From NCBI GenBank assembly GCA_019119355.1, contig DWXE01000005.1:48532-112531 (forward strand): a stretch of DNA of 64,000 bases, given 5' to 3'. Made by a program: the position numbers and the translations under genes. The notes under the pieces were generated by a model that saw only the letters and a list, made by a program, of their open reading frames with translations, was not told the origin of the DNA and made no database searches. This DNA is from Candidatus Eisenbergiella merdigallinarum (GTDB lineage Bacteria > Bacillota > Clostridia > Lachnospirales > Lachnospiraceae). Below are positions 1 through 7,288 of the stretch, piece after piece (the first letter of the stretch is position 1; each line of letters opens with the position of its first letter).

Positions 1-600
1 GATTTACTGCAAAGCATTTTGAACAGCCTGGATCGGATCGACTACATCCGCACGCAGGACATCCCCGATATCGAGCTGTACATGGATCAGGTGACCACCT
101 TCATGGGAAGCCGGCTGAAAAATTCAGCCCGGAATCCCGAGGACGACAAGATCCTCACCAAAACCATGATCAACAATTACGCCAAAAACGATCTCCTGCC
201 GCCCCCTTCCAAAAAGAAATATTCCCGGGAGCACATTTTGCTCCTGATCTTTATCTACTATTATAAGGGCATCCTCTCCATCAGCGATATTCAGACCATT
301 CTCCGCCCCATCACGGAACGCTATTTCCACAAAAAGGGGGACAGCTTCTGCCTGGAGGATATCTATAACGAAGTGTTCGGCCTGGAGAAGGCGGAGGTGG
401 AATTCTTAAAGAAGGACGTGGCCGAAAAGTTTCAAAAGGCGCAGGGCACTTTTTCGGAAGCCCCCGAAGAAGATCAGGCGTTCCTCCGCACCTTTTCCTT
501 CCTCTGCATGCTCAGCTTCGACGTCTATGTGAAAAAGCTCATCATCGAAAAGCTCATCGATTCCTGCGGCGAACTTTTCGAAAGCCGGAAGGAAAAATGA
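1..600 (+). CDS. DUF1836 domain protein, 5'-partial
   Basis: The frame is open from the first base, so the start lies outside the window; TTG at 19 is only the first possible start inside it. About 199 residues are visible. The DUF1836 signature is clear: a DQVTTFM segment near the N-terminus, then a stretch with NNYAK, LLPPPSKKKYSREH and a hydrophobic IFIYYYKG run. The NYxKxxLLPPP-YxxEH pattern resembles a MerR-like helix-turn-helix, so a DNA-binding role is plausible (inference; the family has no assigned function that I know of). The C-terminal third is helical with no motif I recognise. It is followed by the promoter of a tRNA gene and has no visible operon partner. Confidence 0.8.
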   Translation, partial: DLLQSILNSLDRIDYIRTQDIPDIELYMDQVTTFMGSRLKNSARNPEDDKILTKTMINNYAKNDLLPPPSKKKYSREHILLLIFIYYYKGILSISDIQTILRPITERYFHKKGDSFCLEDIYNEVFGLEKAEVEFLKKDVAEKFQKAQGTFSEAPEEDQAFLRTFSFLCMLSFDVYVKKLIIEKLIDSCGELFESRKEK

Positions 601-618
601 AATTTTTTCAAATTGGTA

Positions 619-647
619 TTGACTTATTCTGTCGTTTGAGGTAAGAT
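619..647 (+). promoter_or_regulatory. Sigma-A type promoter for tRNA-Pro
   Basis: TTGACT and TAAGAT separated by 17 bp, about 33 bp before the tRNA 5' end. Confidence 0.7.
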
Positions 648-679
648 ACTATTCGTCCGGTTGAGAGAATCGGATGAAT

Positions 680-752
680 CGGGGTGTGGCTCAGGTGGTA
701 GAGCGCTTCGTTAGGGACGAAGAGGCCGCAAGTTCAAGTCTTGTCACTCCGA
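680..752 (+). tRNA. tRNA-Pro (AGG)
   Basis: Full cloverleaf: 7-bp acceptor CGGGGTG/CACTCCG, D arm GCTC/GAGC, anticodon stem CTTCG/CGAAG with loop TTAGGGA giving anticodon AGG, and T arm with TTCAAGT. The CCA is not encoded. An A at position 34 is less usual than TGG but the fold is complete. Confidence 0.9.
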
Positions 753-754
753 TG

Positions 755-785
755 AAAAGGATCCTGATTTTCAGGGTCCTTTTTT
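755..785 (+). terminator. Rho-independent terminator after tRNA-Pro
   Basis: Stem AAGGATCCTGA/TCAGGGTCCTT with a TTTT loop, followed by a T run. Confidence 0.8.
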
Positions 786-843
786 CGTTATTCCCTTCTC
801 TCCGCCCGTGTCAGAAAAAGTTTAAAAAAATTGAAATTAGGGC

Positions 844-871
844 TTGATTCTTTTTGATAACGTGGTACAAT
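844..871 (+). promoter_or_regulatory. Promoter for tRNA-Val
   Basis: TTGATT, 16-bp spacer, TACAAT, ending 17 bp before the tRNA. Confidence 0.65.
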
Positions 872-888
872 AGTTTTTGTCAGCACAC

Positions 889-962
889 GGAAGCATAGCT
901 CAGCTGGGATGAGCGTTCGCCTCACACGCGAGAGGCCACGGGTTCGAGCCCCGTTGCTTCCA
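889..962 (+). tRNA. tRNA-Val (CAC)
   Basis: Acceptor GGAAGCA/TGCTTCC, anticodon stem TTCGC/GCGAG, loop CTCACAC giving anticodon CAC, and T loop TTCGAGC. Confidence 0.92.
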
Positions 963-1009
963 CTTGACGGAATATCCCGATACGGTCATCCGGTCGAGAT
1001 CATCCGTAT

Positions 1010-1082
1010 GGGCTCGTAGCTTAGCTGGGAAAGCGCTGCGTTCGCAACGCAGAGACCGAGGGTTCGAATCCCTTCGGGTCCA
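1010..1082 (+). tRNA. tRNA-Ala (CGC)
   Basis: Acceptor GGGCTCG/CGGGTCC, anticodon stem CTGCG/CGCAG, loop TTCGCAA giving anticodon CGC, and T loop TTCGAAT. It lies 47 bp after tRNA-Val without an obvious promoter of its own, so the two are probably co-transcribed. Confidence 0.93.
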
Positions 1083-1087
1083 TGAAG

Positions 1088-1124
1088 AAACCCCTGCAGG
1101 ATCGTCGATTCTGCAGGGGTTTTG
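1088..1124 (+). terminator. Terminator after the tRNA-Val/tRNA-Ala unit
   Basis: Strong stem AACCCCTGCAG/CTGCAGGGGTT around an 11-nt loop, followed by TTTT. An A run on the other side makes it potentially bidirectional. Confidence 0.85.
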
Positions 1125-1176
1125 TCATTGTTCAAAACCGGGCACTGTTTTGAAGGCGATGCCGAAAAAGGCCGAC

Positions 1177-1210
1177 GGATTTTTGAGCAGTCGCGCCCGC
1201 TCAAAAATCC
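1177..1210. repeat. 12-bp inverted repeat spanning the hisA stop codon
   Basis: GGATTTTTGAGC and GCTCAAAAATCC are perfect inverted repeats separated by 10 bp. The minus-strand hisA stop lies in the right arm, so the hairpin may serve as the hisA transcript end. Confidence 0.5.
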
Positions 1211-1983
1211 TGCTGCGTATAGGCCACCGTCTGTTCGAAGGGGAGATTCCCGCCGTAAAGGTCCAGGGCGCTCCCTACCGTGATATGGATTTTGCCGTTG
1301 CCGGCGCGGCGTATTTTGTCGATGTCCTCGAAGGAGCGAATGCCGCCGGCATAGGTGATGGGGATCTGGTTCCAGCTTCCCAGCATTTCGATCAGCTCCT
1401 CTTCCACGCCGTTTTTCGTGCCTTCCACGTCCACGCCGTGAATCAGGAATTCGTCGCAGAAGGAAGCCAGCATGGTGAGGATGTCGGGCGAGAGGGAAAC
1501 TCTGGTATATTTCTGCCATCTGTCCGTGACGATATAGTATCGCCCGTCCTTCTTCCTGCAGCTTAAGTCCAGCACCAGCTTCTTCCTTCCCACGCAGTCC
1601 ACGAGCCGGCTGAGATTTTCGAATGAAATGTTCCCGTTCTGGAAAACATAGGATGTGACGATGACATGGGAAGCGCCCGCGTCCAGATATTCCCGGGCGT
1701 TCTCAGCGGTGATGCCTCCGCCGATCTGCAGCCCTCCGGGATAGGCGTTCAGGGCTTCCAGAGCCTGGCTGCGGGTCTGTTCATAGTGGGGGCTGTCCTT
1801 GCTGTTCAGCAGGATCACATGCCCGTTTTTCAGATTTTTTTGAGAAAACAGGCCGGCAAACCAGGCCGCGCCTTCTCCGGAGACATAATTTTCCCGGGCG
1901 GTATCGTCCTGATCCTGCACGCTGGCCCCCACCAGCTGCTTCACTTTCCCGTTATGAATATCGATACAAGGTCGGAATTCCAT
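1201..1983 (-). CDS. hisA: 1-(5-phosphoribosyl)-5-[(5-phosphoribosylamino)methylideneamino]imidazole-4-carboxamide isomerase, eukaryotic (His6) type
   Basis: Cytosolic isomerase of histidine biosynthesis (ProFAR to PRFAR). The 260 residues match the eukaryotic-type family in length and motifs: N-terminal MEFRPCIDIHNGKVKQLVG with candidate catalytic Asp8, phosphate-binding IGGGI at 92-96, a second Asp in HGVDVEG at about 182-188, and YAGGIRSFEDI at 211-221. The long segment between residues 20 and 50 (QDQDD...YVSGEGAAWFA) is characteristic of yeast His6 and absent from typical bacterial HisA. The ATG follows GAGGGGTGATG. No other his gene is nearby, so it lies outside any his operon. The isomerase assignment is firm; why the bacterium has the eukaryotic type is unknown, with old transfer the simplest inference. 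Confidence 0.9.
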   Translation of the reverse strand: MEFRPCIDIHNGKVKQLVGASVQDQDDTARENYVSGEGAAWFAGLFSQKNLKNGHVILLNSKDSPHYEQTRSQALEALNAYPGGLQIGGGITAENAREYLDAGASHVIVTSYVFQNGNISFENLSRLVDCVGRKKLVLDLSCRKKDGRYYIVTDRWQKYTRVSLSPDILTMLASFCDEFLIHGVDVEGTKNGVEEELIEMLGSWNQIPITYAGGIRSFEDIDKIRRAGNGKIHITVGSALDLYGGNLPFEQTVAYTQQDF

Positions 1984-2104
1984 CTCATCACCCCTCGAGT
2001 ATATTTTACAATTATTTTACTCGAAAGCTGTATTTTATGCAATGAAAATCCGCATACTAAACCAGGAGTCAGGTGACTGCTCAGATGAAAGGAGAGAAAA
2101 ATTT

Positions 2105-2584
2105 ATGAAGAAGCTTCAAAAAATGGTTCCTCTGTTTCTGCTCATGTGCCTGTTTTCCCTTGCGGCAGGCTGCGGATCGGATAAGGGAAATACGGATCCG
2201 GAGGATATGGCCGGCAATACCGTGACGGAGAGCCGTCCGGATACCGGCGCTGACGGGACGGACGCTTCCGCCCCGTCGGAAACGGAGGCGTTTGACGGCT
2301 CCGAAACGAACCCGGAAATGAATTCGGAAACGAACCCGGAGACGAATTCGGAATCCCTGAACAATTCCGTTACCGATCCTACGGCAAACGCGGTGGAGGA
2401 ATCCGCATCCACTTCGACGGATACGGGAAACGTGATGGATGATGCGGCCGACACGGCGGGCAATCTGGCAAAGGACGCCGGGGATATGATCGACGACGCG
2501 GGACACGCGGTGAAGGACGTTGCGGACGACGTAGGAAACGGCGTGAAAGATATCGCGGACGATGTGACGAAGACCGCACCTTAA
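2105..2584 (+). CDS. Secreted lipoprotein with acidic repeat region
   Basis: 159 residues. A signal peptide (MKKLQKMVPLFLLMCLFSLAAGC) ends in a lipobox, LAAG-Cys23, so the mature protein should be lipid-anchored outside the membrane. It continues as a low-complexity acidic linker with SETNPE-type repeats (SETNPEMN, SETNPETN). The C-terminal part repeats an approximately 11-residue pattern (DDAADTAGNLAKDAGDM, DDAGHAVKDVADDVGNGVKDIADDV) typical of amphipathic helices. The start is ATG 2105, preceded by AAAGGAGAG; an upstream ATG at 2042 would add a non-signal sequence. No enzymatic domain is visible and the function is unknown. A strong terminator follows. Confidence 0.8.
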   Translation: MKKLQKMVPLFLLMCLFSLAAGCGSDKGNTDPEDMAGNTVTESRPDTGADGTDASAPSETEAFDGSETNPEMNSETNPETNSESLNNSVTDPTANAVEESASTSTDTGNVMDDAADTAGNLAKDAGDMIDDAGHAVKDVADDVGNGVKDIADDVTKTAP

Positions 2585-2631
2585 TATGAGGCGCTGAAGT
2601 CCGAAAAACGGGAAAGAAAATAGAGTCGAAA

Positions 2632-2670
2632 CCGGAAGGGCGTCCGCGCAGGCGCCCTTCCGGTCTTTAT
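2632..2670 (+). terminator. Terminator of the lipoprotein gene
   Basis: CCGGAAGGGCG/CGCCCTTCCGG stem followed by TCTTTATT. Confidence 0.75.
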
Positions 2671-2734
2671 TCCCTTTGATCGCGAAAAAAATTCCTCCGC
2701 ATTTCCGAAAAGTTTCCGATTTCCCGGCGGGCAG

Positions 2735-2763
2735 TTGCCGTTCAAAAAGGGAAATGCTATAAT
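2735..2763 (+). promoter_or_regulatory. Promoter of the FMN riboswitch-ribU unit
   Basis: TTGCCG, exactly 17 bp, TATAAT. Transcription would start about 15-20 bp before the aptamer. Confidence 0.8.
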
Positions 2764-2785
2764 GTGCCAGACAACTGAATCGAAG

Positions 2786-2895
2786 GTCTTCAGGGCAGGG
2801 TGAGATTCCCGACTGGCGGTAAAGTCCGCGAGCGCATTGCGCACGATTTGGTGCAATTCCAAAACCAACAGTAAAGTCTGGATGGAAGAAGATTT
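2786..2895 (+). promoter_or_regulatory. FMN riboswitch (RFN element)
   Basis: The RFN consensus is easy to see: TCTTCAGGGCAGGGTGAGAT, CCCGACTGGCGGTAAAGTCC, then GATTTGGTGCAATTCCAAAACC and the closing CAGTAAAGTCTGGATGGAAGAAGA. It binds FMN in known cases and here precedes a riboflavin transporter. The 3' hairpin at 2950-2982 would be the terminator of the expression platform. Confidence 0.95.
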
Positions 2896-2949
2896 TATCC
2901 GGTTTCTGCAGGCGGGGCATCCGTCCTTTCCTGCAGTTTCTTCCTTATG

Positions 2950-2982
2950 AAAACACCTGAAAGACATTTTTCGGGTGTTTTT
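2950..2982 (+). terminator. Riboswitch-controlled terminator
   Basis: AAAACACCTGA...TCGGGTGTTTTTA lies between the FMN aptamer and ribU. It is a hairpin ending in T residues and the likely attenuator. Confidence 0.75.
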
Positions 2983-3032
2983 ACATTGTGTCATATTTAT
3001 GCATACGCTTTTTAGCGGAGGAGGAAAAGAGC

Positions 3033-3599
3033 ATGAGGAAAGAAAACGGAGGCCCCGTGATAACAGGAGCGCTTTGCGCCCTTGCCTGGATCGTTATGGC
3101 GGTGGGAAGAGTCCCCGTCATCCTGTTTTTGAAATACGACCCTTCTGATGTGGTCGTAACGCTGGGAGGCTTTCTCTGGGGGCCTTCCACCGCCTGTCTC
3201 GTATCGGTCATCGTGGCGGCCGTGGAAATGATCACGGTCAGCGATACAGGGATTTTAGGCTGCCTGATGAACATCGTGCAGACGCTGTCCTTCGCGGGGA
3301 CGGCGTCCTTCCTCTACCGAAAGAGGAGGTCCGCTTCGGGAGCGGCCGCAGGGCTGCTGGCCGGATGGATGCTCACCGTCGTGGTCATGCTGCTGTGGAA
3401 TTATCTGGTGACGCCTCTTTATCTGGGATACTCCAGGGAGGCGGTTGCAGAACTCCTGCTTCCGGTTTTCCTCCCTTTCAATTTATTGAAGGGCGGGCTC
3501 AACGCCCTTTTCACGGGTCTGCTGTACAGGCCGGTCGCCACGGGTTTAAAAAAGAGCGGATATCTGCCCGCAGCAAACGATGAAACCCCGGAGAGATAA
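3033..3599 (+). CDS. ribU: ECF transporter S component, riboflavin-specific
   Basis: Substrate-binding membrane subunit of an energy-coupling-factor importer; it should capture riboflavin and work with the shared EcfAAT module, which is not in this window. 188 residues with about five to six hydrophobic segments and the family-type GALCALAWIVMAVGRVP start and DPSDVVVTLGGFLWGP loop. ATG 3033 is preceded by GGAGGAGG; an upstream ATG at 2988 lacks a ribosome binding site. The FMN riboswitch directly upstream makes the substrate call strong. The stop (TAA 3597-3599) is followed in the same frame by a flavokinase-like reading frame (see next entry). Confidence 0.9.
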   Translation: MRKENGGPVITGALCALAWIVMAVGRVPVILFLKYDPSDVVVTLGGFLWGPSTACLVSVIVAAVEMITVSDTGILGCLMNIVQTLSFAGTASFLYRKRRSASGAAAGLLAGWMLTVVVMLLWNYLVTPLYLGYSREAVAELLLPVFLPFNLLKGGLNALFTGLLYRPVATGLKKSGYLPAANDETPER

Positions 3600-4259
3600 G
3601 CGCATGGGAAAAGGGAGGGAAAAGAACCCCCGGAACCGGGCGTATACCTTTCAAGGGTATTTCTGGAAGAACGGGTCTTCCATGGCGTCACGCATATCGG
3701 GACGCGGCCCACCCTGGAAGACGGCGGTGATATCAGAACGGAAACCTTTCTGCTGGATTTCGAGGGGGATCTCTACGGCCGTACGATCCGCATTGAACTC
3801 TGCCAAAAAATCCGGAACGTGAAACGGTTCGACGAATTGTCCTCGTTGCTGGAGCAAATCCGGAAAGACTGCGCCACGGCGCGAAAATTCTGGGGGCTGC
3901 GGCCGGAAAGCCCTTGCCTGAACATGGATTTGAGCCAGCGCTGCGTCTTTCTGGGCCGGAATAAAATCCGTCTGACCGGAAAAGAATTCGGCCTTTTACA
4001 TCTGCTGTATTCCAATCCCGAAAAGGCCTTTCCCAAAGAACAGATTTATGAGACGGTATGGGGAGAGCCATCGAACCACTGCTGCCACGCCGTAGAAAAT
4101 ACGGTGTTTCAGATAAGAAAAAAACTCCGGCCATATGCCGGCCCCTGCGATTACATAAAAACCATCGTCGGATATGGCTATCAATTCAGCGGAGACCGAA
4201 ACGTCGGAGAGGAAATTTATTGCATGAAAAAATGGAGCATACGGGATTCGAACCCGTGA
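3600..4259 (+). CDS. Truncated flavokinase-like domain joined to an OmpR/PhoB-type winged helix; start unresolved
   Basis: Directly after the ribU stop, in the same frame, 219 codons are open. Bases 3636-3895 encode the C-terminal half of a RibF-type riboflavin kinase: PGVYLSRV, GVTHIGTRPT, TETFLLDFEGDLYGR and the LSSLLEQIRKD helix. Bases about 3920-4200 encode a complete PhoB-type winged helix (IRLTGKEFGLLHLLYSNP, FPKEQIYETVWG, VENTVFQIRKKL, TIVGYGYQF). The flavokinase N-terminus is missing: HGKREGK is followed immediately by EPPEPGVY, so the GFPTAN metal/nucleotide loop is absent. No ATG precedes the domain; the first usual start is GTG 3819, inside it, although a good Shine-Dalgarno (AAGGGAGGG) sits near 3611. 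The last codons run into a tRNA on the other strand. It is either a decaying gene or an unusual flavin-linked regulator. Confidence 0.6.
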   Translation, partial: AHGKREGKEPPEPGVYLSRVFLEERVFHGVTHIGTRPTLEDGGDIRTETFLLDFEGDLYGRTIRIELCQKIRNVKRFDELSSLLEQIRKDCATARKFWGLRPESPCLNMDLSQRCVFLGRNKIRLTGKEFGLLHLLYSNPEKAFPKEQIYETVWGEPSNHCCHAVENTVFQIRKKLRPYAGPCDYIKTIVGYGYQFSGDRNVGEEIYCMKKWSIRDSNP

Positions 4260-4305
4260 CCTCCACACTGCCAGTGTGGCGCGCTCCCAGCTGCGCCAAT
4301 GCCCC
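4233..4305 (-). tRNA. tRNA-Ala (GGC)
   Basis: Acceptor GGGGCAT/ATGCTCC, D arm GCGC/GCGC, anticodon stem CCACA/TGTGG, loop CTGGCAG giving anticodon GGC, and T loop TTCGAAT. The 3' end overlaps the end of the winged-helix gene on the plus strand. Confidence 0.93.
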
Positions 4306-4393
4306 ATGCGTCTAATATAACACAAGACGGCGGAAAAGAAAAGCATTTTTTTAAGGAATTTCTGAAATCCCCGTCGTCTCCCCGTCCGCAGCG

Positions 4394-4422
4394 AACCCCC
4401 GGCGCCGAAACGCCGGGGGAGG
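4394..4422 (-). terminator. GC-rich hairpin downstream of fbp
   Basis: CCCCCGGCG-TTTCGG-CGCCGGGGG on the minus strand, just after the fbp stop. The T run is weak. Confidence 0.5.
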
Positions 4423-4429
4423 GTTGCCG

Positions 4430-6397
4430 TCAGACCCCTTTTTCGATCAGGGTGCCGTCCTGATAAGCTTCCAGAAGCTTTTCCAGATGGACGATGCTCT
4501 GCTTGAGCTCCGCCCCTACATCGGTATCGGAAACCATAAGGCGGTGCGCCGCCGTTTCCACGATGATGGTGTCCGAAACGATGTCAGCCTCATCCCGGAT
4601 GGCCGCTTCCGCGGACTCGAAGGGCTTATGGGCCACCAGGTTCAGCCCGTGGGAATTGGCCACCAGGGTATAGCCCGCGATTCCCGTTTTGCTCTGATAG
4701 GCCCTGGAAAAGCCGCCATCGATGATCAGCAGCTTGCCGCCGCACTTGATTGGCGTCTCTCCCTTCTTGAGTTCCACGGGCACGTGGCCGTTGACGATGT
4801 GGGAATGGGATTCGTCCAGGCCGAATTCCCGCAGGATTTTGTTGATGGTCGTCTCGTCGTCCAGCAGGCTGTAGTAGGCGTTCTTCACTTCCCTGTGGGT
4901 TTCCTTTTCCTCCACGAAGTAACGCTCGAACGTGGCCATCTTATCTTTGCCGAAAACCGGGGAATTGGGGCCGGCCCAGATATACCAGAGGATATCCCGC
5001 CCCTTTCTCCTCTCCTGACGGTCCTGGGAGTAATATCCTTTTCTCGCATAGGTTTCCAGCGCATCGTACAGGGCCTTGCCGCTGTAGCGCTTTCCGTAAA
5101 CGTTGACGGCGCTGAAGTTTCCGTTCTCGTCCATGGGAACGCAGCCGTGGTAGAGCAGGTTGGAATTGTGAACCTTATACAGGCTTCCCTTGGAGAAGAG
5201 GAAACGGACATGGCGCTGGAGCTTCTCGCAGTGTACGAAGGCATGGCGCAGGCGGTCCACCACCAGCTCTTCCTCCTCGGTCAGCCGGTAAGGATCGGCC
5301 GGATCCACCGTAGGGAAATCCAGATCCTTCATCGGATACTCTTTTCCGCCGATGTTCACCGTCTTCGTCTCATAGTTGATCTTATCCAGAAGCAGGCGGT
5401 CGTCCATTTCAAATTCCGGGTGCTGACGGATGACCTGCCCTTCCAGCTTGAGCTGGATGATGGCGATGGCCTTGTGCATCATCATGTCCAGCTGAAGATC
5501 CTTCGTATTGTAATCCTGTCCGTACTTGATGGAAAAGGCGCTGCAGTCCGTGTTCTCATACACCTTCATGGCGAAGGTGGCGAGGGGGATCAGGTTGATC
5601 CCGTATCCTTCTTCCAGGATGTCCAGATTCCCGTAGCGGGCGGATACGCGGATCACCGTGGCGATGCAGGCCGTATGTCCGCTGGCCGCCCCCATCCACA
5701 CCACGTCGTGATTTCCCCACTGGATATCCACCGAATGATACTGGCTGAGGGTATCCATGATGATGTGAGGGCCCGTCCCCCTGTCATAAATATCCCCCAC
5801 GATGTGCAGGTGGTCGATGACAAGCCGCTGAATCAGTTCGCAGAGGGCGATGATGCACTCCGGCGCGCGCCCGATCCGGATAATGGTGTGGATGATCTCA
5901 TTATAATAAAGTTCCTTGTCCTGAATCTCCTCTTTTTCCGTGATCAGCTCTTCGATCACATAGGAGAAATCCTTCGGCAGGGCCTTGCGCACCTTCGATC
6001 TGGTGTATTTGGAGGAGACGCGCTTCGTCATCTGCACCAGCCGGTGGATGGTAATCTTAAACCAGTCCTCCAGAACCTCCTGGTCCTCTTCCTCTTCCAG
6101 AATCAGCTCCAGCTTTTCCCTGGGATAATAGATCAGCGTAGCCAGGCTGCGCTTGTCTCTGGCGCTCAGCGTATTGCCGAATTCTTCGTCGAGTTTGCGC
6201 TTCACCGATCCGGAACCGTTTTTGAGCACATGGTTGAACTGCTCCCATTCCCCGTGAATATCGGTCAGGAAGTGCTCCGTGCCTTTGGGCAGGCTCATGA
6301 TGGCCTGCAGATTGATGATCTCCGTGGCAGCGTCCGCAATCGTCGGAAACTGCCTGGACAGACTTTTCAGATAGATTTTATATTCGAAGTCTTCCAT
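4430..6397 (-). CDS. fbp: Fructose-1,6-bisphosphatase class III
   Basis: Gluconeogenic phosphatase (fructose 1,6-bisphosphate to fructose 6-phosphate) of the Firmicutes-specific class III family. 655 residues, the usual size. Calcineurin-like metal motifs appear in order: LTDIHGEWEQF near residue 45, IVGDIYDRGTGPH near 200, and QWGNHDVVWMGAASGH near 225; the C-terminal part contains NGHVPVELKKGETPIKCGGKLLIIDGG, also typical. The start is the ATG at 6397, with GGAGGAGGG seven to eight bases upstream; an ATG five codons earlier is too close to its own AGGAG. It is a single gene close to dapB but with its own ribosome binding site. Confidence 0.95.
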   Translation of the reverse strand: MEDFEYKIYLKSLSRQFPTIADAATEIINLQAIMSLPKGTEHFLTDIHGEWEQFNHVLKNGSGSVKRKLDEEFGNTLSARDKRSLATLIYYPREKLELILEEEEDQEVLEDWFKITIHRLVQMTKRVSSKYTRSKVRKALPKDFSYVIEELITEKEEIQDKELYYNEIIHTIIRIGRAPECIIALCELIQRLVIDHLHIVGDIYDRGTGPHIIMDTLSQYHSVDIQWGNHDVVWMGAASGHTACIATVIRVSARYGNLDILEEGYGINLIPLATFAMKVYENTDCSAFSIKYGQDYNTKDLQLDMMMHKAIAIIQLKLEGQVIRQHPEFEMDDRLLLDKINYETKTVNIGGKEYPMKDLDFPTVDPADPYRLTEEEELVVDRLRHAFVHCEKLQRHVRFLFSKGSLYKVHNSNLLYHGCVPMDENGNFSAVNVYGKRYSGKALYDALETYARKGYYSQDRQERRKGRDILWYIWAGPNSPVFGKDKMATFERYFVEEKETHREVKNAYYSLLDDETTINKILREFGLDESHSHIVNGHVPVELKKGETPIKCGGKLLIIDGGFSRAYQSKTGIAGYTLVANSHGLNLVAHKPFESAEAAIRDEADIVSDTIIVETAAHRLMVSDTDVGAELKQSIVHLEKLLEAYQDGTLIEKGV

Positions 6398-6425
6398 ATT
6401 CCCTCCTCCCATTCTCCTTTTTCGT

Positions 6426-7187
6426 TCATTCCCCGTCGATCACGTCGCTCATGGAATACATTCCCGCCGGCTTTCCCGCCAGAAATCTGGCCGCCTGAAT
6501 GGCTCCCTTCGCAAAAACCGCTCTGGAATACGCCACGTGGGAAAATGTGATCACTTCGTCCGTGCCCGCAAAAATCACATCGTGATCGCCCACGATGGTT
6601 CCGCCCCGGACGGCGGAAATGCCGATTTCCCGTTTCGGGCGCTTCTCTCTCCTCCCGCTCCGGTCATACACGTAGTCGTAATCCTCTCTCAGCCCTTCGT
6701 TGACAGCATCCGCCAGCGCCAGCGCGGTCCCGCTGGGCGCGTCCACCTTCTGATTGTGGTGCTTTTCCACGATCTCGATATCGAAGCCCGCATCCGCCAG
6801 GACCGGCGCCGCTTCCTTCAGAAGCTTCAGCAGCAGATTGATCCCCATGGACATGTTGGCGGAACGCAGCACCGCCACCTGTCCGGACGCCTCTTCGACC
6901 CGTTTCAGCTGCTCCGCGGAGAGCCCTGTGGTGCAGAGCACGCAGGGAATCTTCCTGCTCACGCAGTAATCCAGCAGGGCGTCCGCAGCCTTCGCGGACG
7001 CGAAATCGATGACCACGTCCGCCTCTTCCCCGCAGTCCTCCAGCTTCTGATAGACCGGGTAGGGGTTGGAAACGCCCTCCATCGGGTCCACTCCCGCCAC
7101 GATCCCGATCCCTTCCGTCTCCTGCACGAGTTTCGTGATCATCTGTCCCATCCTGCCGTTGCAGCCGTGCATAATCGCTTTTACCAT
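6426..7187 (-). CDS. dapB: 4-hydroxy-tetrahydrodipicolinate reductase
   Basis: Second committed step of the lysine/diaminopimelate pathway, NAD(P)H-dependent reduction in the cytosol. 253 residues. N-terminal nucleotide-binding HGCNGRMGQ (residues 7-15), the VVIDFAS segment, TTGLS, and the catalytic/substrate signature EKHHNQKVDAPSGTALALAD near 140-160 are intact. It lies about 100 bp downstream of dapA on the same strand, with a GC-rich hairpin (GGCCGGGGC...GTCCCGGCC, 7225-7251) between them that could tune expression. With dapA here and dapL at 36.3-37.5 kb, the aminotransferase variant of the pathway is largely covered. Confidence 0.95.
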   Translation of the reverse strand: MVKAIMHGCNGRMGQMITKLVQETEGIGIVAGVDPMEGVSNPYPVYQKLEDCGEEADVVIDFASAKAADALLDYCVSRKIPCVLCTTGLSAEQLKRVEEASGQVAVLRSANMSMGINLLLKLLKEAAPVLADAGFDIEIVEKHHNQKVDAPSGTALALADAVNEGLREDYDYVYDRSGRREKRPKREIGISAVRGGTIVGDHDVIFAGTDEVITFSHVAYSRAVFAKGAIQAARFLAGKPAGMYSMSDVIDGE

Positions 7188-7288
7188 CTTCTTTTACTCC
7201 CTTCTTCCGAACGCTTTCGACAAACAGGCCGGGGCATAACGTCCCGGCCTGCAGAAAATCCACTTTGTCCCGACGCCTGCGCGCCGTC

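Noticed and set aside
3580..3822. 80-codon plus-strand frame after ribU starting ATG at 3604
   Set aside because: It has a good ribosome binding site but its product is unrelated to anything, while the overlapping frame encodes recognisable flavokinase sequence.
4424..6550. 708-codon open frame antisense to fbp
   Set aside because: Fbp on the other strand is unambiguous; the antisense frame has no ribosome binding site, and its composition is the usual GC-rich shadow. The same applies to long antisense frames over leuA (33042-35708), pyrG (39358-41877), mgtE (13134-14633) and glnA (37653-39503).
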